This document shows, in pieces, positions 12,443-21,302 of a stretch of DNA of 64,000 nucleotides. Position 1 is the stretch's first letter. Every line of letters begins with the position of its first letter. The translations under genes and the position numbers were made by a program. Origin of the DNA: Ustulina deusta (taxonomy: Eukaryota > Ascomycota > Sordariomycetes > Xylariales > Xylariaceae); assembly GCA_023159155.1 (NCBI GenBank), contig JAJNNX010000028.1, positions 186,001 to 250,000 on the forward strand, in the 5' to 3' direction. The notes beneath the pieces were generated by a model. It worked only from the letters and a program-made list of their open reading frames with translations. It was not told the origin of the DNA and made no database searches.

Positions 12443-13012
12443 AAGAGAGGATACTACGGGTGGGATGACATCCCCCACTTCCCCTTCCCACATACACGGG
12501 TTTAGTTGGCGTTTGCGTGCTTTTCGGTATCAGGCCATCAAAGACACAACAGGGCCTGGCGTTGAGGTCTGATGATGATTTACGGAATATTGTCAACGGC
12601 GGGATATTCGGGGGACTGGGCGGGCTGCGGGCTGCGGGCTTCATTATTCAATGTCGCAGCTGGGGAACAAAAAAAGACTTGCATCGCCGGCTACGGCTCG
12701 GCGTTGGGCCTCCATCTAGAAACGGGAGGCTTCAGTCTGTCGGTCTTATGGTTTTTGCTGTTCATGTATCATCACTCAGTCGCCTCTATTACGGTGTCTC
12801 TAACTCCGCTCTACAGATAGTCGGGGGTAGATAGTCGCAACTATGGAACGATTGCAATCACAGGCTTTTTTTTCTTTTTTTATCTTTAGATTCTTTGTTG
12901 CAAATTCCTATGATGGGTATCTCCGTGCGTGAATGCATGAGGCTGTCCTACGCTCCTTTTAGTCTACATCCACGTGATCTGCATCTATCTACAAAAACGG
13001 CCCAAATATCCG
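12443..13012. other. Convergent 3' intergenic region
   Basis: The stretch lies between two converging genes and most likely holds both 3' untranslated regions. A T-rich tract at 12868-12895 could serve 3'-end formation. I see no gene in it. Confidence 0.45.
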
Positions 13013-14875
13013 TTAAGCAGCCCTTAGAGCAGGGAGGTAAATTTCCTCGATCCTTTGCCTCATCACGGCCGCCGCGTTCTGCGGATCGATGCATTCCTCT
13101 TTCCCCAGCTTGATCATGCGTCCGACGAGGAACATGAGCTTTCCCTGCGGGAAGACCTTGGCGCCGGCGAACTGGCGGAAGACGTCCTCTTCTGCGCGGA
13201 AAACCACATCGGCGAGCGCGGCGTATTCGTGGGCGGAGAGCTCCTTGAACCACAAGCCCTCGCCCTCGATGGCGTCCGAGACGCGGCGGTATTCCCCCGG
13301 TACGCGGCCGCGGAAGATGGCCCACAGCAGCTCCTTGGCGACCTTGGCGGTGATATCGCGGTTGTGGAGGTGGTGTATGAGATCGGCGAGATGGAGTGCC
13401 GGCACGCGAGCGCATTCCCCGTGGGGCGAAAATCCGAGGTCTTGCGCGGGCTCATCGCTGCGCTCGGACGTGAGACGGCCGAGCTCGTGCAGGATCCAGT
13501 TCGCGGCAAGCTGGAAGCAGGCCTGGTGCTGCTCGAGCGCGTCGGTGCCGAGCTTGGACTGCAGGGCGGCGACGACGGTCCAGAAATACTCGACCCGCAT
13601 GCCCCCGTCTAGCGAGACGAGGGACATGGCGTCCTTGGACGAGAGCCCGAAGTCGCGGGTCAACGCGTCGACGACGTCGTCTGGCAACTCCCCCATCGTT
13701 TCCCGTAGGTGGTCCACGAGGTCCGGTCCGATGAGGAGGGGCGCGACGTCCGGGTCTGGCATGTAGCGGTAGTCGACTTCGCCTTCTTTGCCGCGCAGGC
13801 GACGGGTCTCGGTCGATCCGATGGACCACCCGCGCGTCTCGCCCGCGATAGTGCCGCCGGCTTCGAGGACGGCGATCTGCCTGTCACGCTCGGCGATGAT
13901 GGCATCTTCCACGGCCTTGAAGCTGCTCAGGTTCTTGATCTCGGTGCGCTGGCCGAGCGGTGCGTTCGGATCGTCGGTTCGCCGAACGGAAACGTTGACG
14001 TCCGCTCGTAAGCCGCCGGCCTCCATGCCCGACACGCACGCGTCGACGGCGTTGAGGAGAGTCTGGACCTTCCGCACGAAGGCGGCGGCGGTCGCGGGGT
14101 GGTGGATCTCCGGGTGGGTGATGATCTCGACCAGAGGCATGCCGACGCGGTTGAAATCGATCCAATGCACGTCGCCGGGCTGGGCGAGTGTCTTGGCCGT
14201 GTCCTGCTCCATCTGGATCTGCTGGATGCCGACAGAAACGCCCTCGCCGTCCTCGGCTGCGATGCCGTCGCGGGAGCGCAGGTCGATGCGGCCATGGCGG
14301 GCAAAGGGCTCGTAGTACTGCGTGATTTGGTACCCGGACGGCTGGTCCCAGTGGAAGTAATGCTTGCGGTCGAAGCGGCTGACGGGCTGGACGTCGCAGT
14401 TCAGGGCGAGAGCGGCGCGCAGGGCAGGGAGCAGCGTCTCCTTTTGGAAGATCGGTTGGCTGCCGGGCGTGGCAAGGTCGAAGTAGGCGACGTGGGTGTT
14501 CGGCTCGTCGTGGAAGGACGTCGTGGCGGCCGAGAACAGCTTCTTGGCCGTGTTCAGCTGCGCGTGGATCTCGATGCCGACGGTCAACTCCCAGCCGTCG
14601 ACAACCTGATTGCTCGCATTCCTCTTCTTCCTCTTGCCCGCCGCTTTTTGCTTCTTCGCTTCGTCCTTTAGCTGCTTGCGCAGGGGGACGTGGGCTGGGG
14701 CGGGCGCATTCGAGGAAGAATGGTTGGTTTCGGTGTGCAGAGGTCGGACGAGCGGCGCGTGTGGTTTGGTGATTGAGGGTGCTTGAATCCGAGACCGAGT
14801 TCGTAGGCAGCCTCTACTGATAAGTTGGCCATGGAGCAAGTACCTGCTCAGCGTCGCAGGCCGAATATGAGGCAT
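13013..14875 (-). CDS. GATB: Mitochondrial glutamyl-tRNA(Gln) amidotransferase subunit B
   Basis: Uninterrupted 620-residue frame with ATG at 14875. The first 60 or so residues are Arg/Ser-rich and acid-poor, a mitochondrial presequence. The GatB core starts at GWELTVGIEIHAQL, followed by the DxATPGSQP region, the YFHWDQPSGYQITQYYEP block, the MEQDTAKT segment, WIDFNRVGMPLVEIITHPE and RYMPDPDVAPL, all GatB hallmarks. A GatB/Yqey-like C-terminal tail domain follows. Together with GatA and GatF or GatC it converts Glu-tRNA(Gln) to Gln-tRNA(Gln) in mitochondria. The length is normal for fungal mitochondrial GatB and no intron is needed. High GC produces many open frames on the other strand, which are shadows. 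Confidence 0.96.
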   Translation of the reverse strand: MPHIRPATLSRYLLHGQLISRGCLRTRSRIQAPSITKPHAPLVRPLHTETNHSSSNAPAPAHVPLRKQLKDEAKKQKAAGKRKKRNASNQVVDGWELTVGIEIHAQLNTAKKLFSAATTSFHDEPNTHVAYFDLATPGSQPIFQKETLLPALRAALALNCDVQPVSRFDRKHYFHWDQPSGYQITQYYEPFARHGRIDLRSRDGIAAEDGEGVSVGIQQIQMEQDTAKTLAQPGDVHWIDFNRVGMPLVEIITHPEIHHPATAAAFVRKVQTLLNAVDACVSGMEAGGLRADVNVSVRRTDDPNAPLGQRTEIKNLSSFKAVEDAIIAERDRQIAVLEAGGTIAGETRGWSIGSTETRRLRGKEGEVDYRYMPDPDVAPLLIGPDLVDHLRETMGELPDDVVDALTRDFGLSSKDAMSLVSLDGGMRVEYFWTVVAALQSKLGTDALEQHQACFQLAANWILHELGRLTSERSDEPAQDLGFSPHGECARVPALHLADLIHHLHNRDITAKVAKELLWAIFRGRVPGEYRRVSDAIEGEGLWFKELSAHEYAALADVVFRAEEDVFRQFAGAKVFPQGKLMFLVGRMIKLGKEECIDPQNAAAVMRQRIEEIYLPALRAA

Positions 14876-16260
14876 GGTGGTAAAGTTGGTGAATGTTCTT
14901 CGCTGAATACCACAGAGCTACGAATCATTGGAGCTTTGCGGGTTCGGACGCCGCATATCCGCTAAACCCGGACTAGCACTTACATATAGGCAGCCTACCT
15001 ATGCCTAGTGGAGTGGTGCCATGATTCGGAATAACTCCACTATTTAAGTATCTAGCGTCGTCTAGGTACCTACCTACACTAAGTACCTAGGTGGGCAGTC
15101 ATGACCCCACTAAGCGAAGCGAGCTCATGGCATCCACAGTGGTATGGAGGTTGGAGGTATGCTGCACAGATAGCACCACAGATCCATTACCGATTCTCTG
15201 CCGAGACTCTCGTCTCCCTGCCACGTCTCGACGCACGATCCGCAAAAGCCATGGTACCGGGTCGTCGATGGCGATGGAATAGCAAGACGCCTCCTTGCAT
15301 CGGATTATCAGAGACGGGCAACGACGGTGTTCAATATATCGATTCGAGATCGGCAGGGCTAACGTCACCAGGAACGCCGCCGCCGAGCCATGGCCTGTCT
15401 GTTGGCCAATCAACCATCACATGTCCATCTGTGACGAACTGATGGTGGTGGTGTCGAGCGCCAGCCAGCTCGGACATGCTCAGACCTGCTCAGTCCTGCA
15501 CACCCACGCCCGAACACACGGCCCTTCTGTCCGATCGGCACGATGCTTACCTGTACATGAGTAGGGATGGCAGGTCGTAACACCTTGCTCGACACATGTT
15601 ACCGTACTTGATTACCTTAACCTCCCGTCCATTCTACCCATCTCCTCCTTGTACCTCTCTCTCTCCCTCTCTCCCCCTCTGTGTGTGTGTGTGTGTGTAT
15701 GCGTGTGTCTGTCTCTGCCTCCCTCCGTTCTATCTACGCCCCCACATGCAATGATGATGATAGCAAAGCCCGGGTTTCGTTACACACTGTTGCAGAATAT
15801 CACGCGCGCAGCTGTCGCAACCATGTGTGGCACACTCTTCCCACGGCTTATCTTACTACGAGTTGCTTCTTAGCCCTACCGGACATGTGGCTCGCTCTTC
15901 AAGCGTTTCTTTTCATCTTCACTTTTAGGCCAATATAAAGCTTGGGTGACACGCATATATACCGCCATATCCCCTCGCTTCGCATGACGTTTGTTTGCCC
16001 GGTTTTGCATTTTTGTGTGTACCGGTTGTTGTTGATACCCAATCAAATCCATCCGCCTCGCGAGCGATGCCATGGTGCAACACATAAATCTCCAACAGGG
16101 CACAACTATCACACAAAGGTATGCCCCATGTCTCGGTGTCCTTTGCCGCCCCTTTGTGGGGTCTCCTCCAGTGCACTCCGTTGAGATCTGAAAGTCAACC
16201 AAATATCCAACTTCCCCTACGGCCGCCTAGTCGCCCGCCATCTCCTTAGCCATCGCCAAG
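14876..16260. other. Divergent promoter region with simple repeats
   Basis: The region lies between divergent GATB and the DUF6594 gene. A TACCTA/TAGGTA cluster lies at about 14990-15095. A pyrimidine-rich stretch with a (GT)n microsatellite occurs at 15655-15710. The short open frames have no domains. The pyrimidine-rich part probably belongs to the leader or promoter of the plus-strand gene. Confidence 0.5.
15655..15710. repeat. CT/GT-rich microsatellite
   Basis: Runs of CTCTC/CCCTCT grade into an uninterrupted (TG)n tract at about 15680-15698. It is a simple repeat in the upstream region of the DUF6594 gene. Confidence 0.85.
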
Positions 16261-18208
16261 ATGGCCGACAGCGTGGACAATATGCGTCAAGACGCTTCGC
16301 CGTCTTCCCGTCCAGTCTCGGTGAGGGCCAGGCCACGCACCCAGGCTCCGGAACTGCTAGCCGACCACAGCTCTGGAAAATCGAAGAAATTTCGCAAAAG
16401 ATCGCCAACCGTCGTCAGTATCACTAGCGACACAACAGCACGTAGTCAATCGCCTAGTCACGCCGTTCCGTCGAGGGAAAGCTCGGAAAAAGCGGCAATC
16501 GAAAATCCCGCGACATCGACCGAGAAGGAAGAGGAAGCACGTAACCCTTCTAAGCCCTTGGTGAAGGGTGAGCCCTCGCAAGCCAGGGCGCCGCTGTGCG
16601 AGCCCGACCTGTCACCGGACGCATCAAAAGCTTCTCTTGTTAATGAGGCGGAGGATTCAAGTGGAAGCTGTGGAACTATTACACACATAGCTCCAGCAAG
16701 GCGGGATAGTTCGGGGAAGGGGACCACCGCGAAGCTGAGAAAATATCACTTCAGCAAGCCTAATGCTCTGAGCTTTTTAGACTCGGACTCACCTCAGCTT
16801 ACATCAGAAGGTATCCAACGGACAATAAAAGAAGCTTCATTGGTATCGCCAGACACGACGAAAAACACATCGCCCTCAGCCCTCAGCACTTCGTCAACGT
16901 CAAGCGGCCTGAGAGAGGACATCTTCGACGTCTTTGGTGACCATGAGACCGATCAAAGCACCAGCCCTGAACACAGCATCAATGGGGATCTGAGAGGCAC
17001 TGCTGCCGACGAAGCCTGGCCTCGCGCAAGGACGGGTAAAAGCAGGAGACGGGGTTACGGCACTCCTGAGATGGCACGAGTAAATGTCGAGCACCCTCCG
17101 GACGACTTCACTCCCCGGGCACCAAATCCGCATTTCATCAAACATCCCCTCCGACCTGAAAAGCCTCCCTTGACCGGCTATGAGCTGCTAGCCTCGAGAT
17201 TGTCTGCCACGTCAGTAGGTCCAGGTGGACCGCTTCTTCGGCCGATCTACCGGAGGTTTGAGACATTAAATCATCGAATGCTGCTTCATCTTCAGGACGA
17301 GATTTGTGAACTCGAGGAACAACTGCGCCTCCTCGATACCGCCGATACGCAGAATCGGCGCCTCCCGAATGGTATTCTCCCGGCCTCACGAAGAGCGGAA
17401 ATCGTGTCGGGCAGCGAGCTGCAATGGCATAAGACGGATATCCTAGGAAAGATAGGCTTCAAACTGGAGCAGTACAGTAAGCGGATCGGTTATGATGCGC
17501 AATTCCTCAGTTACTAACCAATGTTCAGACCGGGTCTTGTCGTCATTCCGGGAGACGCTCTCTCTACCAGCTCCGACGCCAGCCGACATGCAGGAATATC
17601 GAGGCTTTCTTGCGAGCTATGTACCGATCGCCGAGATGGAAACTCGATTCTTAGATGCGACGGACGACCTTGTCTGCTTGGGCTATAGCGATGAAGATAT
17701 GGCAACAAACGGGGAAGATGTAATCACGCCGATTTCGCGATCCGATATCACCGACTTCCAGTCTCGGCGTCGCGTATCGATTATCTCCCAGTCCGATATC
17801 TCTCGCCGATACGACGAAAGAAGAACTCCATCTCCAGACCTGGCGGTTGCTACTCAAGATGCTGCTCATAATCAACACGCGGAACATGCAGCTCATGACC
17901 AACACGCGGAATATACAGCTCATGACCAACATGCGGAACATGCAGCTCATGGCCAACACGAAATAAACAAGCAGTCGCTGACGCACTTGTCGGTAGCGAT
18001 GGCCGTGGCTATCACACTACCCATACTGACGTTTCTAGTGATCCCAGGGTTCATTGGACGGATGACGGTAGTTTGTCTAGTAGGAATCGGAATCCTGGGG
18101 GCGTTGGTTCAAGGCAAGATCATGGAGCTTCGAGCAAGCCAAGAGTTCTGTATTAGTGTGGGGCTTTACGGCAGCGTTATGGCCTTCCTCGCCGGGATGG
18201 TCAATTAA
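16261..18208 (+). CDS. DUF6594 membrane protein, two exons
   Basis: Exon 1 is 16261-17476, the 52-nt intron is 17477-17528 (GTAAGC, perfect TACTAAC branch site, TTCAG), exon 2 is 17529-18208; 631 residues. The first 290 or so residues are Ser/Thr/Pro-rich and probably disordered. The DUF6594 core starts at PPLTGYELLASRLSA and includes PIYRRFETLNHRMLLHLQDE and the coiled ELEEQLRLLD segment. The C-terminus has two or three hydrophobic helices (LSVAMAVAITLPILTFLVIP, TVVCLVGIGILGALVQG, ISVGLYGSVMAFLAGMV). DUF6594 proteins are widespread in filamentous fungi and uncharacterised, so I give no biochemical role. A His-rich 27-bp tandem repeat sits between the coil and membrane part. Confidence 0.85.
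17864..17960 (+). repeat. 27-bp in-frame tandem repeat (AH(N/D)QHAEHA)
   Basis: Three full units (17864-17890, 17891-17917, 17918-17944) plus a partial fourth encode AHNQHAEHA, AHDQHAEYT, AHDQHAEHA and AHGQHE. Units differ at only a few bases. They lie in the second exon of the DUF6594 gene, just before the membrane helices. Confidence 0.9.
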
Positions 18209-18767
18209 TCTTAATGTATGATGATACGATGCACCTCACCAACGCGAGGAATGATATTGCGAAAACATGGGAGGGCTAGGATTCATGTACGCCCGGGCAT
18301 CAGGCTGTATTCTTCTGTATGAGGTCATGCAAGAAAATTTTTTTCATATACTGCAGTACTATGTAGATGCAGCTTGCAGCCGTTCTTTGTTACCTATCTG
18401 CAACCAGGGGCTGCAGGCTGACTACCTAACAACCCCGAGGCAACTTCTCTCCCATAGCAACCACCAATTTCCGAATAATCAAGTAATTATTGCAGTTATT
18501 TACTTCACGTTGACTTGTTCCCCGGGGAACACCTGATATTATGAATCGCAGAAGCCTTCAAGCGCCATAACCCTTGCCTACCCATGTGCGCTTTCTGACC
18601 CAGGCAGTACAGCTAAGCAAGTGAACGCCTCAATCGACTTCGCTCAACGGGTAAGCCAACTAGCTCCAGTTCACGCGTTACTCTTGCCCTCCATGACACC
18701 TTACTGATAAGACTTCATAGTTCTCGACGTTTGCTTGGAAAGACGCCATCGAGTGCAAGGAAGCGCC
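18209..18767. other. Intergenic; probable 5' leader of exonuclease gene
   Basis: No gene seen. A CTGATAAGACTTCATAG stretch just before 18720 has the look of an intron 3' end, so the next gene may have an intron in its leader. A plus-strand open frame at 18267-18536 lacks features of a gene. Confidence 0.4.
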
Positions 18768-20111
18768 ATGGAAGCAAAACACTCCTGCAGCGACTGTCAT
18801 CTGCTCTTCCCGTCTAAGAAGACGCGAGTCGACCATGCCCTGAGCACTGGGCATATGAACGACCGCACCTGTGTTGACTGTCGCGCGGTCTTCGCCACAG
18901 CCACGGGTCTACGTCAACATAAGACTCAGCACAAGAACCATCAACCGGAAGGAGCTGTTTCTGCACCCGCCACGAACCCCGGCACCGAGGCACTACGCAG
19001 CCCAAGCCAGAGCGGCCACGCAGAGACAGCAACGCCCACGCCTCACCAGAGCCACTTCTCCCCCACCTGGTGGCGCGACGGCAGCGACGTGGACGCAGCC
19101 CTGCAGCAACGGCCCAACCACGGCTATCCATGGGCATCGCCGGCCCTCACGGACGGCGTCTACGCGCTTCTGCGAGCCTCGCTGCTCGACGGCGCCCGCC
19201 GCAAGTCCGAGCGCTTCCCGTCCAGATCGCCGCACGAAGGACCTACCAACAACGTCTCCTTCAACCCATTCGCCGACAACCACCCTCGCCATCCCCCGAA
19301 GCCAAGCAACAGGCGTCGCGGCCCGGTCTACGCGGCCCTCGTCATCGATTGCGAGATGGTCGAGCTGCAAGACCACGTCCAGGACCTGGTCAGCGTCGCG
19401 GCCGTCGACTTCCTCTCCGGCGCCGTCGTGCTGAACACCCTCGTCCAGCCCACGGGCGTCGTCAAGGACTGGCGCACGCGCGTCACGGGCGTCAGTCCCG
19501 CGGTCCTCCGCGCCGCCAAGCAGCAGCACGGCAACGATAGCGGGAGCGGGAATGGGAGTGGGAGTGGGAGTGGGAGTGGAAGTGCCACGGTCCTGCGCGG
19601 ATGGCGCGCCGCGCGCGACAAGATCTTCGCCATGACGGACGCCAACACCGTCTTCGTGGGCCACGCGCTGCCCAACGACCTGCGCATCCTGCGCATCGCG
19701 GCCGACCACGTCGTGGACTCGGTCGTCCTCACGGCGCGCGCGGCCTTCGCGGACGGAGGCCCCGACGCCCGCTTCCCGCGCCGCTGGGGCCTCGGGATCG
19801 CGTGTCGCGAGCTCGTGGGCGTCGACGTGCAGACGGGGCGCGCCCACGACGCCCTCGAGGACGCCCTGGCCACCCGCGAGCTCGTCATCTGGTGTCTGAC
19901 GCACCCGGCGGGGCTGTTGGCGTGGGGCGCCGAGGCGCGCGTGACATATGAGAGGGAGGCCGAGGCGAGGCGCGAGAGGCAGAAGGCGGAGGCGAGGCGG
20001 AAGGCGGAGGAGAGGAAGAGGCTTGCCGAGGAGGAGGAGGAGGAGAAGAAGAAGAAGCTGGAGGGGGAGCGGGCTGGGGACGCGGAATCCCCCGAGAACC
20101 CGGCTCGTTAG
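18768..20111 (+). CDS. DEDDh 3'-5' exonuclease (Rex4/ISG20-like) with two C2H2 fingers
   Basis: 447 residues from the ATG at 18768; the frame is open upstream to a TTG, which I do not use. Two C2H2-type fingers are at the N-terminus (C7/C10/H23/H29 and C35/C38/H51/H55). The exonuclease domain follows: Exo I VIDCEMVE (D194, E196), Exo II VGHALPNDL (D304), Exo III AHDALEDA (H360, D365), the complete DEDDh set. The family trims 3' ends of structured RNAs such as rRNA precursors; Rex4 is the nearest named group, but the fingers also fit other fungal RNA exonucleases. A Gly-Ser stretch (about 258-272) interrupts the domain between Exo I and Exo II. The C-terminus is a highly charged Glu/Lys/Arg helix. 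GC is very high, so opposite-strand frames are shadows. Confidence 0.85.
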   Translation: MEAKHSCSDCHLLFPSKKTRVDHALSTGHMNDRTCVDCRAVFATATGLRQHKTQHKNHQPEGAVSAPATNPGTEALRSPSQSGHAETATPTPHQSHFSPTWWRDGSDVDAALQQRPNHGYPWASPALTDGVYALLRASLLDGARRKSERFPSRSPHEGPTNNVSFNPFADNHPRHPPKPSNRRRGPVYAALVIDCEMVELQDHVQDLVSVAAVDFLSGAVVLNTLVQPTGVVKDWRTRVTGVSPAVLRAAKQQHGNDSGSGNGSGSGSGSGSATVLRGWRAARDKIFAMTDANTVFVGHALPNDLRILRIAADHVVDSVVLTARAAFADGGPDARFPRRWGLGIACRELVGVDVQTGRAHDALEDALATRELVIWCLTHPAGLLAWGAEARVTYEREAEARRERQKAEARRKAEERKRLAEEEEEEKKKKLEGERAGDAESPENPAR

Positions 20112-21032
20112 GCTTGCGGTGCTTGCCGTGGCTGGCATCCTCAACGGATGTGTGTCGATTTGGGTTTCCGGTTCTCTGAACCCGGCTGTGCGGAATCGGG
20201 GTATATATAATGAGAGCGTTTCCCTTGTACTAGTAGAGACGACTGACTGCCCAGTAGGGAGGTTATATTCTATCTACGTTCACGCCCGATGATTTCTCAG
20301 ACGTCGAATCGTACTTCCTTCCCTGTAGAGGCGGTAAAGACGGCGAGAGAGTGGCTCACACAGGACACCGAACACTTCTATTCCTAGTTGTATCCGTTCG
20401 AGCGCGAGTCGCTGTCGCCAACGATATATCGCGGATCACCAGTATGAAGTAACAAACGGCGGTATCTAGTGCAGACGAGATAAAGCTCAAGATCACCGTG
20501 TTCTTGCATCGTGCACGTAAAGCAAGGCACAGGATAATGATTCATTGAGGAGACAGACCCGTGAGATTGGGCTTCAACGCTGTGAACGAGGCTGCGGGAG
20601 CTCTCGGCTCATATCGATGCCATTGCACACACATATACATATATATATATCCCGTCCTACTACAGACGAGGGCCGTAGCAATTTGATCCTACGGCGATGT
20701 ACACACTATTCATTTACTATCTGGCCAAACATGCGTCAGAAAATTGAGAGGGTTTATTGAGCTATGGAGACTATTTCGCTGTTACGTGATCAGGGGGTAT
20801 TTGATAATACAACACAGGGAATAGAAGGAGGGATTTTATTTTATTTTATTTTTTATTTTATTTTTTATGAATCTCACTATTTCTATGAAGCAAGTTACTT
20901 CTCGTCGCTATTATACCTAGTTATCTCCATGATGGGCCCCGATATCCCTTATTCATGCTCTCTCAGAGGGGTGTCTGTTTCTTCAATCCATATGCCAAGT
21001 GGGAAGACTAGATCATAGTTAAGCCTCTTTTT
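20112..21032. other. Intergenic with simple repeats
   Basis: Contains a (TA)n tract at about 20635-20650 and a (TTTTA)n-type tract at about 20835-20870. No gene recognised. Confidence 0.5.
20832..20870. repeat. TTTTA-type simple repeat
   Basis: Repeated ATTTTATTTTATTTT units interrupted by longer T-runs. Confidence 0.8.
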
Positions 21033-21302
21033 TTAGTAGTAGGCTGGGTATATCCACCATCCCCAAGGGGTCATTTGTGCGGCGGTGTAGAACTGACTAG
21101 TCATGCTACTGTACCAGGAGGACGGCTCTACGATATGATGATAAAACTGCAATGTCTCTTGCTGCGATGGGGCTTGGTAGAAGGGGATGAAGGGCTGAGC
21201 TGTTGCATTCAAGCAAAATGGCGCTTGCTCTAGCGATACTTGCTGAGAGGGGCAGAAAGGTTGAGCTCGTGGGTTGAGTTTAGATGGCTGTTGCTGAGAC
21301 AT
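21033..21302 (-). CDS. Candidate microprotein with two PAM2 motifs
   Basis: An 89-codon single-exon frame with ATG at 21302 and a purine at -3. It contains two matches to the PAM2 consensus LNxxAxxFxP: SKLNPRAQPFCP (7-18) and FCLNATAQPFIP (29-40). PAM2 peptides bind the MLLE domain of poly(A)-binding protein and occur in eRF3, Pan3, ataxin-2/Pbp1 and Ustilago Upa1. Two matches in 40 residues of a short frame are unlikely by chance. The rest is Gln- and aromatic-rich and ends GWWIYPAYY. A TTTATTTAAGG element about 150 bp upstream could be a TATA region. No signal peptide or other domain is seen, and the frame sits alone in a gene desert. It could be a relic of a longer gene. Whether it is expressed is unknown. 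Confidence 0.42.
   Translation of the reverse strand: MSQQQPSKLNPRAQPFCPSQQVSLEQAPFCLNATAQPFIPFYQAPSQQETLQFYHHIVEPSSWYSSMTSQFYTAAQMTPWGWWIYPAYY

Noticed and set aside
13048..14671. Long open frames on plus and in other minus frames within GATB
   Set aside because: They arise from the high GC of the GatB gene; none has a domain and GatB accounts for the whole stretch.
18814..20292. Long open frames overlapping the exonuclease gene (for example 18993-20144 on minus)
   Set aside because: Shadows of a GC-rich coding region with Arg/Ala/Gly-rich, domain-free translations.
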